This document shows, piece by piece, positions 42,297-53,700 of a DNA stretch of 64,000 nt. A program made the translations under genes and the position numbers. The notes beneath the pieces are model-generated. The model had not been told where the DNA came from, searched no databases, and saw nothing but the letters and a program-made list of their open reading frames with translations. Every line of letters starts with the position of its first letter. The first letter of the stretch is position 1. The stretch spans positions 20,661,035-20,725,034 of the forward strand of contig NC_045149.1 of NCBI RefSeq assembly GCF_008831285.2, read 5' to 3'. Origin of the DNA: Nymphaea colorata. Its lineage: Eukaryota > Streptophyta > Magnoliopsida > Nymphaeales > Nymphaeaceae.

Positions 42297-45200
42297 CTAC
42301 TTATTTACATCTGACTGTACTTGGGGGTCATGGGCTAGCTTCTTAAGCTTATACTTCTTTGCACAAGCAATATAGACGACCAAGTTCAATGCGCTGACCC
42401 CAGCTAATACCCAAAAGAAATAATCCAAGTGCCCTTGGTTCAAATCATCAGGTATCCATCCTGCATCCCCTCCCCTTGTTGTAGCCCAGTTCACGAAGGT
42501 CACAGTTAGAGAACTGAAGTAGTTCCCAAGTGATATGGTTAGCAGAGCCATGGCCGTGCAGACGCTTTTCAGAGAATCAGGTGACTGGTCATAGAAAAAT
42601 TCCATCTGCCCAATGCAAGTGAACACTTCAGAAACACCTATCAGAAAGTACTGAGGAAGTTGCCATGCTATGTTCATCAACCTGCCTGTCCTGTTGCTCT
42701 CCAACCTCTTCATCTCCACTAGTGCAGCTGCTATCATGGAAAGAATAATCAGGAACCGCCCGATCCCCATTCTCTGTAACTCGGTAAACCCACGTGGATT
42801 GCCCGTGAACTTTCGACCAACTGCAACGATGATGGTATCGTAAATTGGGATACATAAGATGGCAGTGAGCACCTCAAAGCTATACAATGTCGCTGGTGGA
42901 ACAATAAAGCTCCCAACATTTCTCTGCATGATGCTTCCTTGTTCTACGAAGACTGTGAACATCTGAGCATACACTCCGGAGTATATGATGCCGGTAACCA
43001 TCACAGGCAACAGACGCAGAAGCAACTTTAGCTCCTCCACTTGTGTAACTGTACATAATCTCCATGGGTTTCTGTAAATCCCTTCCTCCATGTCCATGTC
43101 AGATACGATTGCCGCTTTATCTAAGAACCTGAATATGAGGAAGGGAGAAAATCTCTTAGTCCACATCTTAGCCATACAATGAAAATCCCATAAATCCGAG
43201 GAAGACACTTTTGGTTTTCAAAAATATGCAAATGTTGTTATTATGATGCCAGCCTGATTGAAACAAAGACGCAAAACTCAACTCCTTGCAGAGAGAGAGA
43301 GAGAGAGGGAGAGAGAGAGCAACCTGAAGTCATCAGTGTGAGAAAGATGGTGATGGCTGGCGCCTGGCTTGCTTTCCTCGTAGAGGAGCTTTTCATCAGC
43401 AGGAGTCTGAAGAGTGATCTTCCTAAAAGAGGCCACCAAGACTTGCCAAACCTTTGTCAGAGGGCTGCCTTCTGGTCTCTGCAGCCTGTAAAAGGGCGTA
43501 CCCATTACAAACGTGGCGATGGCGAGGGCAATGAAGCCCGTAGAGATGCCATATCCCACCCCCCATCCAACATTCTCCTGCACCCATACTAGCACAGTGC
43601 TCGAAATGAGAGCACCAACATTGCTGGTGAAGGAGAACCAGTTGAAGAAGGACCCCTTCTTCAAGCTCTCTTTTGGGTCCATATCACTAAACTGATCAGC
43701 ACCAAATGGTACCAGTGAGGAGCTGATGCCTCCTGACCCAAATGCGAGGAGGTATAATCCGAAAAAAGAGACCGTCTTCTGAATATTAGTGGCCGAAGGG
43801 CATTCGACTCCTCCACAGCTTGCAGGTCCCAATGAAGAAAGAAAGGCTGATAGAGCGAGAATCATTAAACCCTGCACTCAGTTTAGACAAGCAAAACATC
43901 AGTTTCCGTTCGATCACAGTGGCAACTGGACAACATATAATTCCACCGACACCGTTAGTAAAATTTCAGTTTTTCCTGATTAATTAGAGTTCAGAAATTC
44001 TAATCCTTTGCTGGAAGGTGCTTGTGAGTTATAATGATAATATTCTCGTGGTGAAGCGGAGTGACTCTCTTTCTCCAATGAGCAACTGGATGAGATCCAG
44101 ATCAGTTAAATGCATGAACAGTTGGAATGTACTGAATTTGTTGGTCCATTTGCACTACTAGACTCCCTTGTGGTCATCTACACACGAGGGCCTTCACCAT
44201 GAAAGGTCGGTCTATTGATGGATTTGACAGCTTATGCATTTGGCGAAGAGCCGACGTAGTCCTATTCTTCATCCAAAGTCTGTATGTGATCCAAATCTGA
44301 GCTCATTTTAATGCTACCATCTTGATGGGTTTATAGCAAGGTGCAGGGCTCCAATGAGTCGAACCCACTCGAGCTCGACTTGAACTTACTCGGTTAAGCT
44401 CAACTCGGAGCTCGGAGCTCGAGTTTAACCGAAAACTCGAACCTATAAATTATTCAAATTTGAGTTACATGGTGGACTCAACTAAACTCAAGTAAGCTTG
44501 TTTAATATAAGATTTTATATATATAATTTCCAAACTTAAAACCAATGAAACAGACCAAATCAAATGGAGAGTTGGTAAATGAGCTTAAACAAATTCGAGC
44601 TGGGACAAAGTATCAAATGGAGAGTTGGTAAATGAGCTTAAACAAATTCGAGCTGGGACAAAGTTTAACGAGTTGAACTCGAGCTGACCTTGTACAGCTT
44701 GACTGCAGCTCGAGCCGACCTACATATGAGTCGAGTTGAGCTGACTAAGCTCATGCTCGACTCCACTCGTGTACGGCCCTACACTGACGGGTACAATCGG
44801 GGTCTTGATTTTTTAGAATGGAACCAAACATCAGAGGTTTGTGTGGGTTACCATGGCATAGACAAAGAAGAAGTTGAAGATAGTCCAGTATCTGCCCCAG
44901 TATGAATCAGCAAAGAGGGCTCCCAGTATGGGTGTAAGGTAGCTGGCCCCTGTCCATGTATTGATGCTTGCTGCAGCAGAAGCGTTGCCCTGGCGGAGAA
45001 CCTTCGTTAGATATACTGTGAGGTTGCAGGAGATACTAGAACCTGCTAGGCTCTCGAACAGCTCCGCCACTGCAAATTAATGCATAATCATCATCATTTT
45101 TTTCTTTTGCATCACTACCAAGCATCGAATTTTGCAGCTATGAAACTCAGTTCATATCAAAGAAACGCCATTATAGGCAGGGAGATTGCTATAGAAACGT

Positions 45201-46781
45201 AAAAGTTTTATTTTCCTCTAGTTCTGACTAAAATAATTTGGGTAACAATTAATTCACCGCCGAAGCGTTGAAAGTAATTAATAAGTAAACATCTCCTCAC
45301 CCAGAATAACTTTAGCTGCCCTTGAGTTCCCAGTTCTGTTCTTGAGAGCTGGCCTTCCACGAATATCGACAGACCCATCCCCTGCCACTTCCTCGCTTGC
45401 TTCCTGAATCACACAATTGAAAAGAAGAAAGAGATGGCAAATTCAGATCAGTTTAGTCTCAAGAGATGTAGCAAAGTTGGTCAGTTTTGAATGTTATACA
45501 CAGACTATTGTTTGATTTTCATGGTTGTTGCGGATCGATTTTTATAGGTGCTACTTTCCTGAACTGAACTGTAAATGGTAGTGTGTGCAAAACTCAAGTT
45601 GAGAAGGTGTGCAGTAAGAGTACCCCAGTCCGAGAAAGGATAAATGGTTTAGCCCAATAAGAACAGAACAAGTAACTCTACTGAAAGATGATACTATCCC
45701 ACCTTTGAATTTTTTGACAAATTGGCCAAAAAGTTCTGGGTTTTTCATGCTTGAGCAACCACTTAACCGAGCTGGCTGGATCATACTGAATCGGTTGGCA
45801 TCAATGCTATTCGGTTCATTGGCCATACAGGGCTGTCACAAATTACCAACTTACAAAATTTTAAATAATTTATTTCTAATTAACTTTATTTTTCATTTAT
45901 TTGAAAAATAGATATAAAAAGTGCCGATTCGCAACCGATTCAGGATGAATGGCTAAATTGGCAGCCTGGCCCGCTGATTTTTATAAGTCTGCCGGTGCCA
46001 CCCACCATTGCAGGTGGGGAGTCTGCCACCTACCATTACAGTTGAACATGGACAAGAGGTTCATCGTTCATCCCGAAGTCGGGCCTGTTGCGATAATTTG
46101 GTAAAATCCAAGTCGGCAATTATAGATAGAAAAGAAGTCCATGCCTTTACACCTAAAATAGCAGACTCGTGTAGATCAATCTGGTTTACGAAAAGCTGTT
46201 AGTTTAGATGGATTGATAAGACTCTTGCCCACTTTTTATGCTGATCAAAGTTGGATTGTCCAACATGAACGAACTTGTGTGGATAAGTCTGTAATTGAAG
46301 ATCATTTCTACCAATCCTGAGAGCATAAAGACTGTGGGTGCTTCTGTTAATCTTTTGAAGCAGAATACCATGCTTCTGTTTTGAGATTTCTGCAGCAACC
46401 CAAAAGAATCACAACTTATCTGCTCTCAAACATTGACAAAGAACTGAACTCCAATTTGAAAACTTCCGCAATTAAAATTCATGTCCACCAATTGTAGAAG
46501 CACAGAGATAATCTCATAATGGGTGCAGAATACCAGGCCTCTGCTTTCTGCGGCAACCCAAAAGACTCACTTCTCTGCTCTTAAACAGCATTGACGGTCG
46601 TCGAGTCAAAGAACTGAACTCAAATTTCAAAAGCACTTAGACCCATTACAGGGGGAAGACAGAAGAACCAAATTCTTTGAAAAAAATTAGTAGTGTGAAG
46701 GAAACCAAATTCACTTACCTTGTGGAGCAGAGGGATGCGTTCTTCACCACCGTGATCTCCTCCTGCGCCTTCAGCTCCCAT
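42297..46781 (-). CDS. NPF (NRT1/PTR) transporter, tandem copy 1
   Basis: Twelve-helix transporter of the major facilitator superfamily; the family moves nitrate, peptides or hormones, usually with protons. Exons 46719-46781, 45301-45403, 44852-45069, 43324-43871, 42297-43128, all in frame, 587 residues. Best resemblance is to the peptide-transporter branch (NPF8-like): WTGASYLTPILGALFADSYW, FGADQFSDMDP, KKGSFFNWF, PFYRLQRPEGSPLT, NPWRLCTVTQVEELK, LQRMGIGR, FFYDQSPDS and GWIPDDLNQGHLDYFFW. The proton-coupling motif ExxE(K/R) of TM1 reads E58-L-F-E61-S62, so the basic residue is missing. The TM4 lysine of the GTGGIK block is Ser178 (GSGGIS). Substrate is unknown. ATG 46781 is the only Met before the acidic N-terminal tail. 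Confidence 0.95.
44340..44785. mobile_element. Probable MITE in intron 3 of NPF copy 1, with a 53-bp internal duplication
   Basis: Left end gcagggctccaatgagtcga and right end ctcgtgtacggccctacac are approximate inverted repeats. The inside is dense in CTCGAGC motifs, a composition seen in some hAT-like plant MITEs. A 53-bp segment starting tcaaatggagagttgg at 44560 is repeated at 44613. No target duplication could be fixed. The matching intron of copy 2 lacks this sequence. Confidence 0.45.
46296..46620. repeat. Two-unit repeat in intron 1 of NPF copy 1
   Basis: Units share gggtgcagaataccaggcct-type and ttctgc(a/g)gcaacccaaaag blocks, then a ctctgctcttaaac-type block. It corresponds to the larger array in NPF copy 2 intron 1. 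Confidence 0.7.
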
Positions 46782-48039
46782 CGTCGTTGGGAGTCTGTTC
46801 CTCACAAGTCAGTGCACGTCAACGAATGATGAATATATCCAATTATAGGGGAATTCTCTGGCTTGCTCCACCTACCTACTTCCTTGTTAGAATCCTAACG
46901 CTAACGCTTTACCCAACAAGAAATGTTGGTTGGTTCTCTTGTTTTTATGTGCAGGAAATTGGGACGAAGCCAGTAGAGGCTTCAATAGTGACAGTGACGG
47001 TGGGCGTGCCTAACTTTGATTCGTATACGAAGAAAGAACCGTCACAAAAACCTAACTGTGGGTCAAAGAAAGCACAAAAATTTAAGGATTGAGACATCTG
47101 TGAAGTCAAATTTGGGTGGACGGTTGATCAAGGATTATATCTTCAGGCGGCCGTCCCACGTAGATGATAAATATATTTATAAGGGTGATTTTTGCTAAAT
47201 AATCATACCAGATCTTTATCTTTTCAAGTTTTTAATTAAAAGAAAACGTGAGAAGGATTAACAAGCGAAGCTTTTCTCTTTTTCTTTTCTTTTTTTCAAT
47301 TTTAACGCAAGCAAACAGTACCAGTCGTAAAGGAGTTCGTGGCGTTTGATTTAACCGACACATAAGGTTGTTTTCTATTAAATGGATAGCGTCGATTTTG
47401 AACGCTCACTCAACTCCTCAACTCAACAGACAACCTCATAAAATTAGTTTAATATATATATTAATGTTTTAATATATTTAATTGTTATACATTTATATAT
47501 TAATGTTTTGATATATTTAATTGTTATACATTTCCACTGTACCGCATGTCAATCACATTCTTTTTCACAATGAAACTTTGAGGCAACAAAAGATTCAAAA
47601 CAAGAATTGCTGCCTCAAACGCAACCGAATGGCATCTCAAATAATGTCTCATTGATGTTTGCTGCTATGTTCTAAAAATAATTTTCAGTACGAATGCGCT
47701 GCTTTTCTGGTGGCGTGGTCCAGTTGGCAAATGCCCAAATTGACTCAAAGAAAAATTTAAATGAAAATTTCGGACCCAAATTAGTTAAGAGTTATAAACT
47801 TGTAACACAAGTATCTTGTATGAGTTTTGGTTTTAGTTTGAAACAAATTATGAACCAAAACAATCACTCACTTTAACAACTTCTTGATAAGTCTTTGAAG
47901 ATCTCTCATTATCTTCAACTTTTTTAAATTAAATTTTTAGGGTGTTGTCTATCATTCTTAAGGTACACACAAAAGTGATGAACCGTGCTATGATACCACG
48001 GAAAGGTTGTTTTACCCTCTTTTCTTGTTCTCTAACATG

Positions 48040-48340
48040 ACATTGTAGACTTTGTTAGCCGCCGCCTCTCATTTTTCGTTGGACCCACTCGTCCCCTTTC
48101 ATTGTGGTGGATACTGGATAGCCTGCCACTACCCTTTCTTTTCGAAGGGGCCCCCATTCTCTCTATCTTTGGGTCCTGAGTTGTGTCGGTGTCAACGATA
48201 ACAATGATGCACCATTCAACTTGGATAAATGGTCTTACCACTTAAAACACAAAGAACATAATGCCTACAGGAATCAAACTATAAACATGCCTTTATACAT
48301 ACTTCTAACCCGACCAGCTATGCTACACCCTTTAGATAAG
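48040..48340 (-). mobile_element. Old tRNA-derived SINE-like copy
   Basis: Reading the minus strand from about 48340: tagcatagctggt (A-box-like), then gtttgattcct (B-box-like), then a body matching the SINE at 58554-58791, for example gttgacaccgacacaactca and gaatgggggcc. Many CpG-type changes suggest an older insertion. No target duplication found. Confidence 0.6.
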
Positions 48341-48549
48341 CGATTTTACATAGTGTTTTTTTATGTACCCCTTCTCTAATGCAGTGGATCAATATTAAAA
48401 GCTATAATAATATGTCTTGTGCATTATAATACACTATATTAATGACATGAACTATTGTAATATACCATAAGATTGACAATAGCACCCTAACTACATGATT
48501 CACAAGCAAATCCAAAATTTCAAAAAAAAAAATAAGTAGTTAAAATAAG

Positions 48550-48550
<1 letters not shown>

Positions 48551-48617
<67 letters not shown>
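48551..48617. repeat. (TA)n microsatellite
   Basis: About 67 bp of TA dinucleotides ending in a short CA run. Confidence 0.95.
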
Positions 48618-48625
<8 letters not shown>

Positions 48626-48661
48626 TCTCCCCCTTTATAAGTCTTAAGAAAATCATGGAAT

Positions 48662-48776
48662 TGTATGTATAAAGTAAATGTATAAAGTTTTAAAAATTGA
48701 TGGTCTTAGACTTTTCTTTTGTATGTATAAAGTAAATGTATAAAGTTTTAAAAATTGATGGTCTTAGACTTTTCTT
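48662..48776. repeat. 58-bp near-perfect tandem duplication
   Basis: tgtatgtataaagtaaatg begins at 48662 and at 48720; the copies look identical until the last few bases. Confidence 0.9.
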
Positions 48777-50484
48777 GATTTATAAGCTTGAGTTAATTTT
48801 TGTATAAAATTGAAAGAAATAGTTTAAAATATTGACCAAACCATTCAAAAATGATTATTGAATTACCTTTTTATATTATCCCACTGAATAGATATGATTT
48901 GAAGAGCTTTTTTTTTTTTTTTTTTTGAAAATCATACACTAAGCTAGTCAATTTTTGAGTTGTGCATGTTCCTGTAACAGTAGAAAAAATGAACGGCTCT
49001 TTCAAAATTTTCATAGTATAAAAATCAATTTAAAAAAAAAAAACAATTTGGACTCATAGTCTACATTGAATTAGTACTTATAAATACGTTAGAATGTCAA
49101 TTTGTTGTTCAAAATATTTTCGTATTAAGAATTGAAGGGGTCTACTTTTTTTTTCTCTCAAGGGGTATATATATATATATATATATGTGTGTGTTTGGAT
49201 GCAAAGACAGAAAAATAGTGAAGGAAAACGAAATGATTTTTTGGATTTTCTCAAAAAAAAAAAAAAAAAAAGGAGACTGGGAGAAAATTGAAAGGTCGTT
49301 TCATCTTGCTATCGGGATTACCCTGTAAGCTGCTGGAAGCTAATGTTTACTAGTGAGTGATGTGGAAATGAAGAAGAGTTCAACCGGCAGGCTCTCTCTC
49401 TCTTTCTGCCACTTTTTCAAACCCTAATTTCCTCCTTTCTTGATTGTGATGGGTAGACTGAAATTTTTTATTGGCTGCCCGTCCTTTCTTTCACATCAGC
49501 CTATATTATTAGTCGAGCAATGATAGTTGTACAAGCCAACAACCATGAGTGTCTTATCGTCAATGAAGTTGGTGCAAGTCGGGCCAGGCGGCGTTGAATC
49601 CATGTGGCATTTCTGTCGCAAAAGGATGTTACCGACATGTAACATGTAAGCTGAAGTACGAAAGAAGCAGATAACCAATAATGGCTTGTTATTACCTTGA
49701 AGGACGGCTCCCTCTTGAAACTGAAGATGCAACACGAGTAAGAATATTCTGCCGGCTGGCTTCGTTATGAGTAACTTTGAGTTCTAGGATTGCTATGGCC
49801 AAATGGAATCAATTTCTAATTAAAACTGGTCAACCAATTTCAAACTTTGGCTAGTTTATTATAAAGAGAAAGAGATAAACCAAATGAGAAAAAGAGAACT
49901 ATTATAATCAAAATCAAGGGTGTTACGAGCATTATTATAAACTGACTTAAGTTTTTTTCGTTTTGTTAAGTTTGTGTAGTCAAACAAACATGATTTTTGA
50001 CAATTTTTTTGATTTTCTTTCTGTTTTATCTAAACAGGCTTTATTTCAATTTTTTCCCTTCCCCTCCTCATTGTTAATTCATCTCCTTCTTTTCTGTATC
50101 TTTCCATCCTTTTATAATTCTTGCCTTTCCATCAAGCTTAAGATTGAATTGAATCATTTGCACAGTCTTGTCGGACACACACATACACACACACACACAT
50201 ATATATATATAATTGACATATCCCACATCACTTAAGGACAAAAAAAAAAACCTCTAAGAGGGCGTTTGGTACTCTGGATTTGAATCCATGGATCTTACGT
50301 AGCATGCTTTTAGCCTTTTACTGACTTGCAATTGATTTTGTTAACACCTAAACATGGATCCTAGCAGTACCCGTGTCAAGTTATATCCCAAAGTCAGGTT
50401 ACATGGTTTTTATCCTGATTAGAACTGCATGTAGCAGTCCCACAAGGCAGATCCGATGACATCTTCTCTTGACATTTACTTGTT

Positions 50485-50584
50485 CATCAATTTTCCTCTC
50501 CTGTAACTGAACTGTGGGCGATTTGATATCAGGCACGATTCAGGCTGCTCTTTATGTCGACTTCTTCTATTGCTATATTAAGAG
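50485..50584 (+). pseudogene. Relic of ERD2 exon 5 and adjoining intron
   Basis: Positions 50522-50584 align base for base with ERD2 exon 5 (41479-41542): ctgctctttatg, then cttcttctattgctatatta and agag. The frame still reads QAALYVDFFYCYIK, but the donor GTAAGG is now GCAAAT and no other ERD2 exon is present. About 35 bp before it matches the end of ERD2 intron 4 (ctcctgtaa block). Just downstream, aatcttgacatgg and ttacat(t/c)tgctc match the ERD2-NPF spacer at about 42198-42235. This is the edge of the NPF segmental duplication. Confidence 0.88.
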
Positions 50585-50737
50585 GCAAATAAGTAGCTTT
50601 TTCATACCACTTGACAATCTTGACATGGTAAGAAAACCAGGGATTTTTGTTACATCTGCTCAAGAAATTGAATCATGATCATCTAATTGACCATTTATTT
50701 TTTTTCTATGATCAACGCAACAAAGCTCTTATACATA

Positions 50738-53700
50738 TTAACAGATAATGGGGTCATGGGCAATTCTCTTGAGCTTATATCGCTTCGCACAAGCAACATA
50801 GGCAACCAAGTTCAATATGCTAACCCCACTTAACACCCAGAAGAAATAATCCAAGTGCCCTTCATTCAGATCATCAGGTATCCATCCTGGCCCCCCTCCC
50901 TTTGTTGTAGCCCAGCTCACAAAGGCCATAATCAAAGAACTGAAGTAGTTCCCAAGTGAAATAGTTAACAGAGACATGGCAGTGCAGACACTCCTCATGG
51001 AATCAGGTGACTGATCATAGAAAAATTCCAGCTGCCCAATATAAGTGAACACCTCAGAAACACCAATGAAGAAGTACTGAGGAAGTTGCCATGCTATGTT
51101 CGTCAACTTGCCTTCCTTGCTGCTCTCCAACCTCTTCATCTCCACAAGAGCAGCCACTGTCATGGAAAGAATGATCAAGAACCGCCCTATGCCCATCCTC
51201 TGCAGCTCCGATAAACCCCGCGGGTTGCCGGTGAACCTCCGGGCAATCGCAACGACGATGGTGTCATAAATTGGGACCCATAAGATCACAGTGAGCACCT
51301 CACAGGCATACAGCATGGCAGGTGGAACAGCAAACCTTCCAACATTTCTCTCCATGATGCTGCCTTGTTCTATGAAGACTGTGTACATCTGAGCATATAC
51401 TGCGGAGTATATAATACCAGTAACCCACATAGGCAACAGGCGCAACAGTAACTTCAGTTCCTCCACTTGTGTGACGGTGCATAATCTCCACGGATTCCTG
51501 CAAATTCCATCCTCCATGTCCCTATCGGATTTTATTGCTGCTTTATCTAAGAACCTGAATATCAGGAACAGATAAAAACTCTCAGTTCACATCTTTGCTG
51601 CAAATCTCATGTTCTCAGGAAAAACTCATAGAACAACACAAAAATTTGGTTTTCAAAGGTCTGTGGACAAAATTGAAGTGTACAGAGAAAGAAAACAGAG
51701 CAAGAGAGAGAAAAAGCAACCTGAAGTCATCAGTGTGAGGAAGATGGAGGTGGGTATTTCCAGTTGAATTGCTTTCTTCCTCATAGAGGAGCTTGCCATC
51801 AGTGGGAGTTGGAAGAGCTGTCTTCCTAAAAGCCGCGATGAGCACCTGCCACACCCTTGTCAAAGGGCTGCCTCCTGGCTTCTGCAGCCTGTAGAAGGGG
51901 GTACCCATTACAAACATGGCAATTGTAAGGGCAATGAAGCCCGCGGAGATGCCATATCCCACCCCCCATCCAATGTTCTCTTGAATCCACACCAGCACAC
52001 TGCTTGAGATGAAAGCACCAAAGCTCATGGTGAAGTAGAACCAGTTGAAGAAGGACCCCTTCTTCACACTCTCTTTTGGGTCCATATCACTGAACTGATC
52101 AGCACCCAGCGGCAGGAGAGAGGACTTGATGCACCCAGACCCAAAAGAGACAAGGTACAATCCAACAAAGAAGACCATCTTCTGCACATAAGTAGCTGAA
52201 GGGCATTCAACTCCTTCACAGCTTGGAGGCTTCAATGCTGAGAGAGATGCTGATAGAGTGAGAATTACTATACCCTGCGATCAGTATACACAAGGCAAAT
52301 ATTGGTCAATTTGAGATTCTTTTGTATCATTATCGATCCATGAAATAGTGATAGGTAATAACAAGCGTATCATGTTCGGATTGGTAAAATTCCTAGAAAG
52401 TTAAATGAGGTTGAATTTGGTGTTTCATTTCACCACTATAATGTACTCGAACTACCCAATTCAAGTATTGTAACCCCTCCCTGTCTTGACTATGACAAGA
52501 AGCATATCAAGTTCTCTATATATTATAGCTAGGCACTGAAACAACTTAACCTACTCCCGCACTGAGCCTGATTCATACACAGTTTCATGAGAGGCTATTT
52601 GGTAGTTGGAACACTCGGTGACTGTTCCATGAATCTACCCTAAAGAATTGGAGAAAATTTATGAAACACTCACAAACTATTCCAATTACCAAAAAATCCC
52701 TAAGGGTCTGTTTGGCAACAATAACGATATGTTATTGTTCCAACTTCCATGTACCCATGGAACACTTTTTACCTATGGAACACTTTTTAAAATATTTCAT
52801 GAACAAAATATTTCATGAACGTACTCCAAATTTGGGAACAATGACAATTAATTGGTTAGGCAACCTCCTTATAAACCCCATGAAGATTTCCATGAATCTT
52901 CAGTATAGGGTCTCAGAATGAGATGCTACAAACATGACAACTAATCATTAGCCAACCTCCTTATAAACCCTCAAAGATTTCCAAAAGTCTTCGGTATAGG
53001 ATTACATTTTCTTGTAATGAGATGTTGTAAACATATTTATGGATAGATATGAAATTCTCATTTTCTCAAAAGAAAACCAAACATCAAAAATTTGTTGGAG
53101 TTACCATGGCATAGACAAAGAAGAAGTTGAAAGTAGTCCAATATCTGCCCCAGTATGAATCAGCAAACAGGGCTCCCAACAAAGGTGTAAGGTAGCTGGT
53201 CCCTGTCCATGTGGTGACGCTGGCTGCAATAGAGGCATTACCCTGGTGGAGCACCTTCCTTAAGTATATAGGCAGGTTGGAGGAGATGCCAAAGCCTGCT
53301 AGGCTCTCAAAGAGCTCAACCCCTGCAAATGCATCATCAACATTATCATCAGTAATTGCGAGGGCTAAGTGTAGGAAATTGCCCACTCGGATCTCAAAAT
53401 AAATTTTTTATTTTTATATTTGTATTTCTGAGCAATTTTTCTCATTTTATGCATCTTAAAAAATTAAAACTTTATACCAAGTATCTGTTAACGAAAATTT
53501 TTTAGCTCCACCCCTGTTCTGATCAAATTATATTAAGAGATGCATTCAAATATTGATCTTTGCTTTTCTAATTAACTGTGAGTTGCAACCGTTAGAACTT
53601 ACAATATCAACACTATAACGAAGTCAGATAACAAAATGGCAGAAATTTGAAAAGAATGGCACCAGAAGGAAGGCCAAATAACAAGATGCAGGTTCATTAC

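Larger units (their letters stand above)
46782..50484. other. Spacer between the two NPF copies
   Basis: AT-rich. Contains a 39-bp duplication at about 47455-47532, an old SINE-like copy at 48040-48340, a (TA)n run at 48551-48617, a 58-bp duplication at 48662-48776, poly-T/A tracts and a CA/TA microsatellite at about 50176-50210. A minus-strand open frame at 49496-49735 resembles no family I know. Confidence 0.55.

Noticed and set aside
43338-43592. Plus-strand open frames over NPF exon 4
   Set aside because: Antisense of a conserved transporter exon.
49496-49735. 79-residue minus-strand frame in the NPF spacer
   Set aside because: No recognisable domain or neighbouring exon, in repeat-rich DNA.
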